NCBI RefSeq assembly: GCF_000821245.2
Contig: NZ_LN611424.1
Span: forward strand, 244,977 to 296,578
Direction: 5' to 3'
DNA from: Virgibacillus senegalensis
Lineage (GTDB): Bacteria > Bacillota > Bacilli > Bacillales > Amphibacillaceae
DNA length: 51,602 bases
Shown here: one piece after another, positions 1 through 8,524 of the stretch
Layout of the letters: each line of letters begins with the position of its first letter
How positions within the stretch are numbered: the stretch's first letter is position 1
Program-made: the position numbers and the translations under genes
The notes under the pieces: model-generated
Databases searched by the model: none
Seen by the model: only the letters and a program-made list of their open reading frames with translations
What the model was told of the DNA's origin: nothing

Positions 1-311
1 CAATCATTATGAATCCATTGATTATTATCCCTTGGCTGATCGCACCAGTTATCGTTACGTTCATCACTTATTATGCAATGGCTTCCGGTTTGGTACCTTA
101 TCCAAATGGCGTTATTGTACCATGGACAACGCCGACCGTGTTGAGCGGATTCCTGGCGACGGGAAACAGCTGGCAAGGCGGGGCATTGCAGTTGTTCAAC
201 ATTGCTGTCGTGTTTGTCATTTGGTGGCCGTTCCTGAAAATCATGGATAAACAATATTACGAAAATGAACGTTCTGCTGAAGACCAGCGAAATGAAAGTG
301 TCAACATGTAA
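1..311 (+). CDS. PTS beta-glucoside (lichenan/cellobiose) EIIC component, C-terminal fragment
   Basis: This is the last ~100 residues of a membrane EIIC permease. The frame is open to the window edge (no stop before position 9), so the start lies outside the window. The visible part has two hydrophobic stretches (about residues 3-25 and 60-76 of the fragment) and the short charged tail usual after the last helix of the Lac/Cel family EIIC. Identity rests on the immediate neighbours: a lactose/cellobiose-type EIIA 34 bp downstream, two 6-phospho-beta-glucosidases and LicR, which is the Bacillus licBCAH-licR gene set. It would carry the beta-glucoside across the membrane while it is phosphorylated by EIIB. 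licC or celB would be the natural name, but too little is seen to assign one. Confidence 0.85.
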   Translation, partial: IIMNPLIIIPWLIAPVIVTFITYYAMASGLVPYPNGVIVPWTTPTVLSGFLATGNSWQGGALQLFNIAVVFVIWWPFLKIMDKQYYENERSAEDQRNESVNM

Positions 312-345
312 ATCATTAACTTGAGACTTAAAGGTGGAATAACCG

Positions 346-651
346 ATGGATAACATAACAGAAATCGCATTTCAAATCATCTTGTATGCAGGAAATGGTA
401 AATCGAGTGCCATGGAAGCTATTCAGGAAGCCAAAGAAGGGAATTTTGCCGAAGCCGACCGCCTCATCGAAGAAGCTGGTGAGGAGCTGGGCAAAGCGCA
501 CGGTTATCAAACTAAATTGCTTCAAGCGGAAGCAAGTGGGGAGGGGGCTTCTGTGAATGTGATTCTCATCCATTCACAGGACCACCTGATGACTTCCATG
601 ACAGTTAGGGATTTAGCCGTAGAAATCATCGAAATCTATCGAAACAAGTAG
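346..651 (+). CDS. licA: PTS lactose/cellobiose-family EIIA component
   Basis: A 101-residue soluble phosphocarrier, the normal length for PTS Lac/Cel EIIA. It passes phosphate from HPr to EIIB for beta-glucoside uptake. The family signature HSQDHLMTSM lies at residues 76-85; H76 is the expected phosphorylated histidine, by analogy with the lactose EIIA. The N-terminal half is helical, as in the known three-helix trimer. A ribosome site (aaaggtgg) precedes the ATG. It lies between the EIIC fragment and a GH1 enzyme with short gaps, so it belongs to the same operon. The symbol rests on context with LicH and LicR; celC or chbA would be equivalent names. Confidence 0.9.
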   Translation: MDNITEIAFQIILYAGNGKSSAMEAIQEAKEGNFAEADRLIEEAGEELGKAHGYQTKLLQAEASGEGASVNVILIHSQDHLMTSMTVRDLAVEIIEIYRNK

Positions 652-666
652 CAGGAGGTAATCAAC

Positions 667-2055
667 ATGGCTGTTCAATATAAATTTCCAGAAGGGTTCT
701 GGTGGGGAAGTGCTACATCTGCAACACAGATTGAAGGAGCGGCAAAGGAAGGCGGCAAAGGCAGGAATATATGGGACGAATGGTACGACAAAGAGCCAAA
801 CCGTTTTTTTGAAGGGGTAGGACCCCAGACGACTTCTGACTTTTACCACCGATACAAGGAAGATGTCCAGCTGATGAAGCAAATCGGCCATAATACATTC
901 CGCCTATCGATTTCATGGTCCCGTCTTATCCCTGGTGGCCGAGGAGAAGTGAACCAGGAAGCAGTAACTTTTTATAACAACGTAATTGATGAATTGATTG
1001 CCAATGATATTGAACCGTTTGTCAATCTGTATCATTTTGACATGCCGTTGGAGCTGCAAAATGAAGGAGGTTGGGAAAGCAGGGATGTAGTAGATGCGTA
1101 TGAAGCATATGCTAAGCAAGCATTTCGTCTGTTTGGCGACCGCGTCAAGAAGTGGTTTACATTCAATGAACCAATCGTGCCGGTTGAAGGCGGCTATCTA
1201 TACGACTTTCATTATCCGAATGTTGTTGATGCCAAAAGGGCTGCACAAGTTGCCTATCATACGGTAGTGGCACATGCGAAGGCAGTGGAAGCGTTCCGTA
1301 CCTTCGAAATCGAGGATGGGAAGATCGGCATTATTTTGAATTTGACACCTTCTTATCCAAGAAGCCAAAACCCGGCCGATCTAAGAGCTTCCCGCATTGC
1401 TGATCTTTTCTTTAACCGGAGCTTCCTCGATCCTTCCGTGTTAGGAGAATATCCGCGGGAATTGATCGATATTTTAGAAGAGCACGGCCAGCTGCCGGTG
1501 ACAGAGCCAGGCGACAAGCAATTGATCAAAAATAACACGGTAGACTTGCTTGGTGTCAATTACTATCAGCCTCGCCGTGTCAAGGCAAAGGAAACGTTGC
1601 CTAACCCGTACAGTCCATTTATGCCAGAATGGTTCTTCGATCATTATGAGATGCCAGGCCGTAAAATGAACAAGTATCGTGGCTGGGAGATTTATGAAAA
1701 AGGCATTTACGATATCATGATGAACCTGAAAGAAAATTACGGGAACATTGAATCCTTTATTTCCGAAAATGGTATGGGTGTACAGGATGAAGATCGTTTC
1801 TTGGAAGATGGACAGATTCAGGACGATTATCGTATTGAATTTATCAAAGGACACCTGGAATGGCTTCACAAGGCAATAGAAGAAGGTGCCAACGCAAAAG
1901 GCTACCATTTATGGTCTTTCATGGACAATTGGTCCTGGATGAATGCTTATAAGAATAGATATGGATTCTTTTCCGTGGACATCGAGACTAAGGAAAGAAC
2001 ACCAAAGAAAAGTGCAGGCTGGATCAAACAAGTTGCAGAAAATAACGGATTTTGA
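667..2055 (+). CDS. 6-phospho-beta-glucosidase, glycoside hydrolase family 1
   Basis: A 462-residue cytoplasmic GH1 enzyme, the usual length. It hydrolyses the phosphorylated disaccharide delivered by the PTS to glucose 6-phosphate and a free sugar. The acid/base glutamate is in FNEP (E168) and the nucleophile in ISENG (E367). Near the C terminus the segment WSWMNAYKNRYGF carries the Ser, Lys and Tyr that bind the substrate phosphate in 6-phospho-glycosidases, which separates it from plain beta-glucosidases. The GCAGGAGG ribosome site sits 15 bp after the EIIA stop. A strong hairpin with a U run follows, so the next gene may be expressed less. It is unusual, though not unique, to have both a GH1 and a GH4 phospho-glucosidase in one operon. 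Confidence 0.93.
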   Translation: MAVQYKFPEGFWWGSATSATQIEGAAKEGGKGRNIWDEWYDKEPNRFFEGVGPQTTSDFYHRYKEDVQLMKQIGHNTFRLSISWSRLIPGGRGEVNQEAVTFYNNVIDELIANDIEPFVNLYHFDMPLELQNEGGWESRDVVDAYEAYAKQAFRLFGDRVKKWFTFNEPIVPVEGGYLYDFHYPNVVDAKRAAQVAYHTVVAHAKAVEAFRTFEIEDGKIGIILNLTPSYPRSQNPADLRASRIADLFFNRSFLDPSVLGEYPRELIDILEEHGQLPVTEPGDKQLIKNNTVDLLGVNYYQPRRVKAKETLPNPYSPFMPEWFFDHYEMPGRKMNKYRGWEIYEKGIYDIMMNLKENYGNIESFISENGMGVQDEDRFLEDGQIQDDYRIEFIKGHLEWLHKAIEEGANAKGYHLWSFMDNWSWMNAYKNRYGFFSVDIETKERTPKKSAGWIKQVAENNGF

Positions 2056-2076
2056 TCTCGCTGCGACTGACTAGCG

Positions 2077-2116
2077 GAGACGCAGCGGAAACAATCAACC
2101 CCGCTGCGTCTCTTTT
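2077..2116 (+). terminator. Intrinsic terminator/attenuator between the GH1 and GH4 genes
   Basis: A perfect 12-bp stem (2077-2088 pairs with 2101-2112), a 12-nt loop and TTTT. A third segment, CGCTGCG at 2059-2065, just after the GH1 stop, can pair with the left arm (2081-2087) and would compete with the terminator. This suggests partial termination or attenuation inside the operon. Confidence 0.7.
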
Positions 2117-2186
2117 CGAATTTCGCCGGGACTGATGACATGGATCCCGGCAAAGTGTGACGAAAACAATAGAGAGGCGTGAAATA

Positions 2187-3506
2187 ATGGCTGGTATCAA
2201 AGTAGTGACAATCGGTGGCGGATCAAGCTATACTCCCGAATTAGTAGAAGGTTTTATCAAGCGTTATAAGGAACTGCCGATCAAAGAATTGTGGCTTGTC
2301 GATATTCCGGAAGGAGAAGAAAAATTAGAAACGGTAGGTGCACTTGCTAAACGGATGGTGAAAAAAGCAGGTGTTCCGATGGAAATCAAACTCTCTTATG
2401 ATCGGAAGGAGGCGCTACCGGGAGCGGATTTTGTAACGACACAACTTCGTGTGGGACTGCTGGAAGCCAGAGCCAAGGATGAAAAAATACCGTTAAAATA
2501 TGATGTAATCGGACAGGAGACCAATGGCCCCGGTGGGTTATTTAAGGGACTGCGCACCATTCCGGTGATTTTGGATATATGCAAGGACATTGAAGCGCTG
2601 TGCCCGGATGCCTGGTTGATAAACTTTTCCAATCCAGCGGGGATGGTGACGGAAGCGGTATTGCGCTACAGTAACATAAAAAAGACGGTCGGCCTATGCA
2701 ACGTGCCGATCGGTATGCGTATGAGCGTGGCGGAAATGCTCGAGGTCGAGCCAGATCGGATACACATTGATTTTGCAGGTCTGAACCATATGGTGTTCGG
2801 TCTTCGTGTCTACCTGGACGGAAAAGAAGTCACCAGCCAGGTGTTGGATAAACTAACAAGCGGAGAAAGCATGACGATGAAAAACATCGTTGACCTTGGG
2901 TGGGAGCCGGAATTCATCCAAGCATTGCAAATTCTTCCGTGCCCGTATCATCGCTATTACTATCAGACCGACAAAATGCTTGCCCAGGAGAAGAAGGAAG
3001 CAGATGAAGCCGGTTCTCGTGCTGAGGTTGTCCAGCAGCTGGAAAAGGAACTGTTCGAACTGTACAGCAATCCGGAACTGGCGATCAAACCACCACAGTT
3101 GGAAGAGCGGGGAGGAGCTTACTACAGTGATGCTGCCTGCAGTCTGATCGACTCGATTTACAATAATAGAGGCGATATCCAACCGGTCAATACGAGGAAC
3201 AATGGAGCCATTTCTGGAATTCCTGCAGAGTCGGCAGTGGAGGTCAATTGCGTGATTACTAAGGATGGCCCGAAACCGATTCAGGTAGGTGAATTACCTG
3301 TGCCGGTACAAGGACTCGTTCAGCAAATCAAATCGTTTGAAAGGGTAGCTGCCGAAGCGGCTGTTACAGGTGATTACCAAAAAGCACTACTGGCAATGAC
3401 GATCAATCCACTTGTTCCTTCCGACACTGTTGCAAAACAGATACTTGATGAAATGCTAGAAGCTCATAAAGAATTTTTGCCGCGATTTTTTCAAACAGTA
3501 GTATAA
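2187..3506 (+). CDS. licH: 6-phospho-beta-glucosidase, glycoside hydrolase family 4 (NAD/Mn-dependent)
   Basis: A 439-residue GH4 enzyme. The family cleaves 6-phospho-beta-glucosides by an oxidation-elimination route using NAD+ and Mn2+. The N-terminal dinucleotide motif [10 protein letters not shown] lies at residues 10-19, NFSNPAG at 146-152, and the metal ligands are C171 (in GLCNVPIG) and H201 (in GLNHM). B. subtilis LicH has about the same length. The ATG at 2187 is preferred over an in-frame GTG at 2157 because AGAGAGGCG sits just before it and the protein then begins right at the Rossmann strand. It is the last gene of the PTS operon, followed by a long hairpin and then licR. Confidence 0.93.
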   Translation: MAGIKVVTIGGGSSYTPELVEGFIKRYKELPIKELWLVDIPEGEEKLETVGALAKRMVKKAGVPMEIKLSYDRKEALPGADFVTTQLRVGLLEARAKDEKIPLKYDVIGQETNGPGGLFKGLRTIPVILDICKDIEALCPDAWLINFSNPAGMVTEAVLRYSNIKKTVGLCNVPIGMRMSVAEMLEVEPDRIHIDFAGLNHMVFGLRVYLDGKEVTSQVLDKLTSGESMTMKNIVDLGWEPEFIQALQILPCPYHRYYYQTDKMLAQEKKEADEAGSRAEVVQQLEKELFELYSNPELAIKPPQLEERGGAYYSDAACSLIDSIYNNRGDIQPVNTRNNGAISGIPAESAVEVNCVITKDGPKPIQVGELPVPVQGLVQQIKSFERVAAEAAVTGDYQKALLAMTINPLVPSDTVAKQILDEMLEAHKEFLPRFFQTVV

Positions 3507-3557
3507 TAGAAGGACAGCACCGAAACTGCCAATATGCATTGCAAAATCCGATCTGTT

Positions 3558-3592
3558 GGAAAAAGGTTCTGATGTTATCAGAACCTTTTTCC
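3558..3592 (+). terminator. Terminator after the lic operon
   Basis: A 16-bp perfect inverted repeat (3558-3573 with 3577-3592) with a 3-nt loop. Its A- and T-rich outer ends supply a U run within the right arm. It lies between licH and licR. Confidence 0.7.
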
Positions 3593-3649
3593 GCGTGAGG
3601 GATGGAATAAAGTATTTTTGGGCAAGCATGTAAGAAAGGAGGCATTTGG

Positions 3650-5572
3650 ATGAACTCCCGAAGCACGAAGATACTACGTGAATTGATGGCGGCTCGTTCA
3701 CCTCTGACCAGTGATTATCTGGCCAACATCAATCAGGTTACCTCCAGGACGACGCGACAGGATGTTAAACAACTCGATGCAATCCTATCTCCAAATGGAG
3801 CCTTCGTCGAATCGATTCGTGGAACTGGTTACAACCTTCACATTGAAGATGATCAAAAGTTCCGCCATTTTCTTCACGATGTACTGAATGAACAAACAGG
3901 GGAGGCTATGCTCATTCCAGTTCTTCCAGAGGAACGGATTTCTTATTTGATCCGTCGGCTGTTGCTTGCGGACGGCTTCTTGAAGCTGGATGACCTGGCA
4001 GATGAAATGCACATCAGCAAATCGACGATACAAAACGATTTAAAAAATGCCAAAAAAATATTAGCCAACTACGATATTCATCTGGAAAGCCGTCCGAATT
4101 ATGGCTTGAAAGCTACAGGAAGTGAACTGAAGCTTCGTTTTTGCATGGCTGAATACATCTTTGACCGAAGTGAAGAGGCAGGGCAAAGTTTATTGAATGC
4201 CCAACTCACCTCTTTGGCAAAGGAAGACTTGACGGTAATTTGGAAAATCATCCTTAACCAGATCAAGGAAAATGGACTTACGTTATCTGACATAGCCATT
4301 AACAATCTATTCATCCATTTGGCCATCGCCTATCAGCGAATAAAAAACGGATACCACGTTTCTTTATATAATATAGATTTAGACGATATCATCGACAAGA
4401 AAGAGTACCAGGTTGCCAAGAAAATGGTCAATCGGGTCGAGGAAAGCTTTCACGTCGCATTTCCACAGGAAGAGATCGCTTATATTGCCATTCATTTATT
4501 AGGGACAAAAATGATTTATCAGACCAGCATGGAGATCGACCAGGTAATGGAGGATGATATTTACCAGGTGGTAATGCGTATCCTCGACCGAATGGAAGAA
4601 AAGCTGGCTTTGGGAATCAAACAGGATCAGGAATTGATTATCAGCCTGGGCTTGCACCTGAAGCCTGCCATCAATCGATATAAATATGGCATGAACATAA
4701 GGAACCCCATGCTGGAGGATATCAAAGCGAATTATCCGTTGGCGTTTGAAGCTGGCCTGATTGCGGGCCTTGTTCTGGAAGAATATACAGGTGCCAAGAT
4801 CGATGAAAATGAAATTGGCTATTTGGCGCTCCACATCGGGGCAGCCATAGAAAGGCAAAAGCTGAAAACAGGACCGAAACGATGCCTGGTGGTCTGTGCC
4901 TCCGGGATGGGCAGCGCTCAATTGTTGTTTTATAAATTGAAATCACAATTCGGGGAAAAGCTGGATGTGGTAGGCACAACCGAATACTATCGATTGAACC
5001 AGGCTTCTTTCGACGAGATTGATTTTATTGTCAGTTCCATACCGATTTCGGAACAGCTGCCGGTACCGGTTATCGAAGTGAACACCATCCTTGGGGAAAC
5101 GGATTTGGAAAAGATCAAATCGTTTGTTTCCGGTACAGAAAATCGATTCGCTGACTACTTTAAGAAGGATTTGATTTTTCTTCAGCAGGATTTTACTTCC
5201 AAACAAGAAGTACTGGAGTTTTTTTCCGAAACATTGACGGAGAGACAACTAGTGGACGAGACTTTCCTGTCTGCGGTTGAGGAAAGAGAGGAAGTAGCAC
5301 CTACGGCTTTTGGAAATTTGGTGGCGGTTCCCCACCCGATCACACCGCAGTCGAACCAAACCTTTCTCGCGTTTTGTACGTTAAAAAGAGCGATTGACTG
5401 GAGCGGGAAGCGTGTCCAATTTGTCTGCCTGCTGAGTGTGGAGAAGAACAGCACAGCAGATTTGCAGTCCATGTATGATTTGCTCGGGAGGGTAATCGAT
5501 GATCCGAATATCGTACAAAAATTGTTAAAAGCCCAGACATACGAAGCGTTTATGCAGATACTTCCCAAGTAA
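3650..5572 (+). CDS. licR: LicR-type PRD transcriptional regulator with PTS EIIB and EIIA domains
   Basis: A 640-residue DNA-binding activator, close in length to B. subtilis LicR. Order of parts: an N-terminal helix-turn-helix region, a second HTH about residues 95-150 (DDLADEMHISKSTIQNDL), two PTS regulation domains roughly at 180-280 and 295-395, an EIIB-like domain starting near 410 with the phosphocysteine in VVCASGMGSAQ, and an EIIA-like C-terminal domain with the active histidine in AVPHPI. In the known system phosphorylation by HPr activates, and by the sugar-specific enzymes inhibits, so the lic operon responds to substrate and to carbon status. AGGAGG precedes the ATG by 7 bases. 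Its target promoter lies upstream of this window. Confidence 0.93.
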   Translation: MNSRSTKILRELMAARSPLTSDYLANINQVTSRTTRQDVKQLDAILSPNGAFVESIRGTGYNLHIEDDQKFRHFLHDVLNEQTGEAMLIPVLPEERISYLIRRLLLADGFLKLDDLADEMHISKSTIQNDLKNAKKILANYDIHLESRPNYGLKATGSELKLRFCMAEYIFDRSEEAGQSLLNAQLTSLAKEDLTVIWKIILNQIKENGLTLSDIAINNLFIHLAIAYQRIKNGYHVSLYNIDLDDIIDKKEYQVAKKMVNRVEESFHVAFPQEEIAYIAIHLLGTKMIYQTSMEIDQVMEDDIYQVVMRILDRMEEKLALGIKQDQELIISLGLHLKPAINRYKYGMNIRNPMLEDIKANYPLAFEAGLIAGLVLEEYTGAKIDENEIGYLALHIGAAIERQKLKTGPKRCLVVCASGMGSAQLLFYKLKSQFGEKLDVVGTTEYYRLNQASFDEIDFIVSSIPISEQLPVPVIEVNTILGETDLEKIKSFVSGTENRFADYFKKDLIFLQQDFTSKQEVLEFFSETLTERQLVDETFLSAVEEREEVAPTAFGNLVAVPHPITPQSNQTFLAFCTLKRAIDWSGKRVQFVCLLSVEKNSTADLQSMYDLLGRVIDDPNIVQKLLKAQTYEAFMQILPK

Positions 5573-5575
5573 GCG

Positions 5576-5606
5576 AAAAAGCATTCAACAAATTGAATGC
5601 TTTTTT
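5576..5606 (+). terminator. licR intrinsic terminator (intron target)
   Basis: AAAAAGCATTCAA pairs with TTGAATGC plus the T run (loop 5589-5592), followed by TTTTTT at 5601-5606. The group IIC intron begins three bases after the T run, as expected for this intron class, which targets terminator stem-loops. Confidence 0.88.
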
Positions 5607-5608
5607 CT

Positions 5609-7490
5609 GTGTGCCTGGCATGTGCGCACGCTCTAGGGTTCAAGTCCCGAACGGTGAAGGCCATTGTAACCGTTAGCTGAAGGCAAGGGTGTCCGGGGCG
5701 ACCCGGAATCTGAAGGAAGCCGGAGGCAAATCTCCGACCCGAGGAACACGAATCTCATAGAAGGCTGACACGCTGGGACGAGGTGGCAGAACACACCAAA
5801 ATCCTAATGGCCGAAGGGAGTGTCAGTAAATGAGGCGGGTACATGGAGAGGAAGTTTGCGCACTTACCCGGGGAGGTCTGCCGGAAACGCGAAGTGCCCT
5901 TCGCAACCTGTTCAGTGATGGACAGCTGAACCGGCAGAAGTCAGCCGAGGTCGTAGTACCTATGTGGCTCGAGACACGTAGGGAAGGACCGAATCTTTAA
6001 GGAAGAGCGGTCCTTTCGGATGCATCCTTCTGTAAAGACATAGCCAACTCCGTAGGAGCCTGCTCAAAGGAGGAAGTGGTGAAGTCCGCGGGGACTTTGA
6101 GAGGGTGGAACAGAAGATGAAACGAAGAAAGAACACCGCTCGCGTAGGAGAGATATCGAATGATGGAACGCATTTTATCACGGGAAAATCTCATACAAGC
6201 ATTGAAACGCGTGGAACGCAATAAAGGGAGTCAGGGTGTCGACCACATGCCCGTACAAAACCTGCGAAGCCATGTAATGGAACACTGGTCTACCCTGCGT
6301 TCTGAACTCGAGAAAGGGACCTATCAACCTGCTCCCGTACGTCGAGTCGAAATCCCGAAACCAGACGGTGGAGTAAGGCTGTTAGGTATCCCAACCGTGG
6401 TGGACCGTTTCATCCAACAAGCCATAGCCCAAGAACTAACCAAGGTTTTTGACCCTATCTTCTCGGAACACAGCTATGGGTTTCGCCCGAAACGAAACGC
6501 TCATCAGGCAATACGCAGGGCGAAAAGCTATATCCGGGAAGGCAACCGCTGGGTTGTCGACATGGATTTGGAGAAATTCTTCGATAAGGTCAATCATGAC
6601 AAGTTAATGGGACTTCTGGCGAAGTCCATCAAAGACAGCAAACTTCTCAGGATTATCAAACGGTATGTGAAATCCGGGATTCTCATGAATGGGGTATGCG
6701 TACGTTCAAGTGAAGGGACGCCGCAAGGTGGTCCGTTAAGTCCGCTTCTGGCAAATATCGTTCTTCATGAATTGGATAAAGAACTGGAAAAGAGGGGGCA
6801 TCGCTTCGTCCGGTACGCGGATGACTTTCATATCTATGTATCCTCTCGGAAAGCAGGCTATCGGGTGATGAACGCCATCACTACTTTCATTGAAAAGAAA
6901 CTTCACCTAAAAGTGAACCGGAAGAAGTCAGCTGTCGACCGACCATGGAGAAGGAAGTTCCTAGGCTTCAGTTTCACCTCATACGGGACACCGAAGGTGC
7001 GCGTACACCAGAGAAGTGTCAAGCGTCTGAAGGAAAAGATCCGGGAGTTAACATCGAGGTCGAAGGGATGGAGTATGGAATACCGTATTCGGAAGCTGAA
7101 TCAATATCTTATTGGTTGGTGCGGATATTTCGCTCTGGCAGATACGAAAAGTATCTTCTCGAGACTGGATGCCTGGATTCGCCGCCGGCTGAGGATGTGT
7201 CTTTGGAAAGAATGGAAACGCCCAAAGACCCGTAAAAGAAAACTGATAGCTCTAGGGGTTCCAGGGTGGAGAGCCCTTGAATGGGCGAATACCCGAAAAG
7301 GCTACTGGCGAATTGCGGATAGTCCGATACTACACAAAACCCTAAACAACTCTTACTGGAATCGTTTAGGGTTACGCAGTTTATACCAACGATATATTTT
7401 CTTACGTCAATCTTAAGGAAACCGCCGTATACGGGGCCGTATGTACGGTGGTGTGAGAGGACGGAGGTTAATCGCCTCCTCCTACTCGAT
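5609..7490 (+). mobile_element. Group IIC intron with encoded reverse transcriptase
   Basis: The RNA starts with GTGTG at 5609, fitting the GUGYG consensus. Its 5' domain (tctagggtt..., caagggtgtccg, ggaatctgaaggaagccgg, gaggaacacgaa) closely resembles the crystallised Oceanobacillus iheyensis intron as I remember it. Domain V is at about 7420-7453 with a CGC catalytic triad (about 7423-7425), the IIC type. Domain VI is GGAGGTTAATCGCCTCC (7463-7479), which holds the branch-point A, and the 3' end is CTCGAT at 7490. The ORF fills domain IV. Insertion directly behind a terminator hairpin is the known IIC habit. The element looks complete. The exact ends are inferred from consensus, to within a few bases. 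Confidence 0.9.
6160..7416 (+). CDS. ltrA: Group II intron reverse transcriptase/maturase
   Basis: A 418-residue intron-encoded protein that helps the intron fold and splice and reverse-transcribes it into new sites. RT motifs in order: IPKPDGGVRLLGIP (residues 65-78), YGFRPKRNAHQA (106-117), DMDLEKFFD (134-142, catalytic D134), GTPQGGPLSPLLANI (186-200) and YADD (219-222, both catalytic aspartates). The maturase X region follows (LNQYLIGWCGYF). No HNH endonuclease domain follows, which is typical for class C introns. A TAGGAGAG ribosome site precedes the tandem ATGs. No frameshift or stop is seen, so it may be active. The symbol is the generic one for this family. Confidence 0.95.
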   Translation: MMERILSRENLIQALKRVERNKGSQGVDHMPVQNLRSHVMEHWSTLRSELEKGTYQPAPVRRVEIPKPDGGVRLLGIPTVVDRFIQQAIAQELTKVFDPIFSEHSYGFRPKRNAHQAIRRAKSYIREGNRWVVDMDLEKFFDKVNHDKLMGLLAKSIKDSKLLRIIKRYVKSGILMNGVCVRSSEGTPQGGPLSPLLANIVLHELDKELEKRGHRFVRYADDFHIYVSSRKAGYRVMNAITTFIEKKLHLKVNRKKSAVDRPWRRKFLGFSFTSYGTPKVRVHQRSVKRLKEKIRELTSRSKGWSMEYRIRKLNQYLIGWCGYFALADTKSIFSRLDAWIRRRLRMCLWKEWKRPKTRKRKLIALGVPGWRALEWANTRKGYWRIADSPILHKTLNNSYWNRLGLRSLYQRYIFLRQS

Positions 7491-7491
7491 T

Positions 7492-7500
7492 TGTTATAAT
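7492..7500 (+). promoter_or_regulatory. Extended -10 promoter for the FAH-family gene
   Basis: TGTTATAAT is an extended -10 element (TG-N-TATAAT) starting one base after the intron's 3' end. No good -35 lies 16-18 bp upstream, where the sequence is now intron domain VI. Transcription would start near 7507. Confidence 0.5.
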
Positions 7501-7546
7501 GGAGAAGACAATAATTGCCGAAATCTTTTGAAAGTGGGGAGAGAAG

Positions 7547-8473
7547 ATGAAACTGGTCAGCTATACGTATAAAAATAAGCTAGGGAATGTCCGTATCGGA
7601 GCCATCGATGGGGACCGGATTATCGACCTTGAGGAAGGGCACAGACATTTTCTTCTGTCACAGGGCGAGGAAGCAGGTGAAAAGTTGCTGCCATCCGATC
7701 CGATGGCTTTTTATAGGATAGGCCAAACCGGCATCCATCAAGCCAAGGCGGCCCTCGCATATGTGGCGGAACATCAGGTGGCGAGTGCTGAAGTGGGTCG
7801 GACGGAGGTAAAGCTTGAACTGCCCGTGTCCAACCCAGGAAAAGTCATTTGTGTTGGTACCAATTATGCGGATCACGTGAAAGAAATGAACAGTATTATC
7901 CCTGAACACCCAGTGCTGTTTGCTAAATTTACCAACGCGCTAATCGGGCCAGAAGATAAAATCGAAAAATCAACTGCTACGGAAAAACTTGATTATGAAG
8001 TGGAGCTTGCAGTAGTAATCGGAAAACGCGCGAAGAAGGTTACCAAAGAGGAGGCCATTCCATATATTGCTGGTTACACGATTGGCAATGATGTTTCAGC
8101 GCGTGACTTACAAAAACGAACCCCGCAATGGCTGCAAGGAAAGACGCTGGACAGAAGTACGCCGATCGGTCCGTGGGTTGTAACTGCTGATGAAATTGCA
8201 GATCCCGGTAACCTTGAGGTGAAGTCATTTATCAACGGCGAGCAGCGACAGTCTTCCAATACGAGCGAGCTCATTTTCGATGTTCCCTATCTCGTCTCCT
8301 TCGTCTCGGATTTAATGACGTTGGAACCCGGCGATATTATTCTGACCGGGACTCCACATGGTGTCGGCTTTGCGATGGATCCTCCACAATTCTTGAAGGC
8401 GGGAGACCGTGTGACGATGGAAATTGAAAAAATAGGCCGCATGGAAAACATCGTTATCGACCAGGACGCATAA
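7547..8473 (+). CDS. Fumarylacetoacetate hydrolase (FAH) family protein
   Basis: 308 residues; an N-terminal small domain and the FAH fold from about residue 95 on. Members hydrolyse or decarboxylate acylpyruvates and related 2-oxo acids with Mg/Mn. Metal ligands are visible: E151 and E153 in DYEVELAVVIG and D182 in GNDVSARDLQ; H110 in NYADH is in the position of the family's catalytic His. The GTPHGVG motif near residue 265 is also typical. Closest in layout to B. subtilis YisK (an oxaloacetate decarboxylase), but the substrate cannot be read from the sequence. The ribosome site is GGGGAGAG. Single gene, with its own extended -10 promoter directly behind the intron, ending in a terminator shared with the convergent peptidase gene. 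Confidence 0.85.
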   Translation: MKLVSYTYKNKLGNVRIGAIDGDRIIDLEEGHRHFLLSQGEEAGEKLLPSDPMAFYRIGQTGIHQAKAALAYVAEHQVASAEVGRTEVKLELPVSNPGKVICVGTNYADHVKEMNSIIPEHPVLFAKFTNALIGPEDKIEKSTATEKLDYEVELAVVIGKRAKKVTKEEAIPYIAGYTIGNDVSARDLQKRTPQWLQGKTLDRSTPIGPWVVTADEIADPGNLEVKSFINGEQRQSSNTSELIFDVPYLVSFVSDLMTLEPGDIILTGTPHGVGFAMDPPQFLKAGDRVTMEIEKIGRMENIVIDQDA

Positions 8474-8474
8474 A

Positions 8475-8510
8475 AAACCCTGTGCAGCTTATCAAAGCTG
8501 CACAGGGTTT
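8475..8510. terminator. Bidirectional terminator between convergent genes
   Basis: A 15-bp perfect stem (8475-8489 with 8496-8510), 6-nt loop, A run on the left and TTT on the right. It can serve both the FAH gene (+) and the C39-like peptidase gene (-). Confidence 0.85.
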
Positions 8511-8524
8511 CTTCGTGTATCAAA

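Noticed and set aside
6945-7235. 96-codon plus-strand frame inside the intron
   Set aside because: It is a shifted frame of the reverse transcriptase gene, which is intact with all RT motifs.
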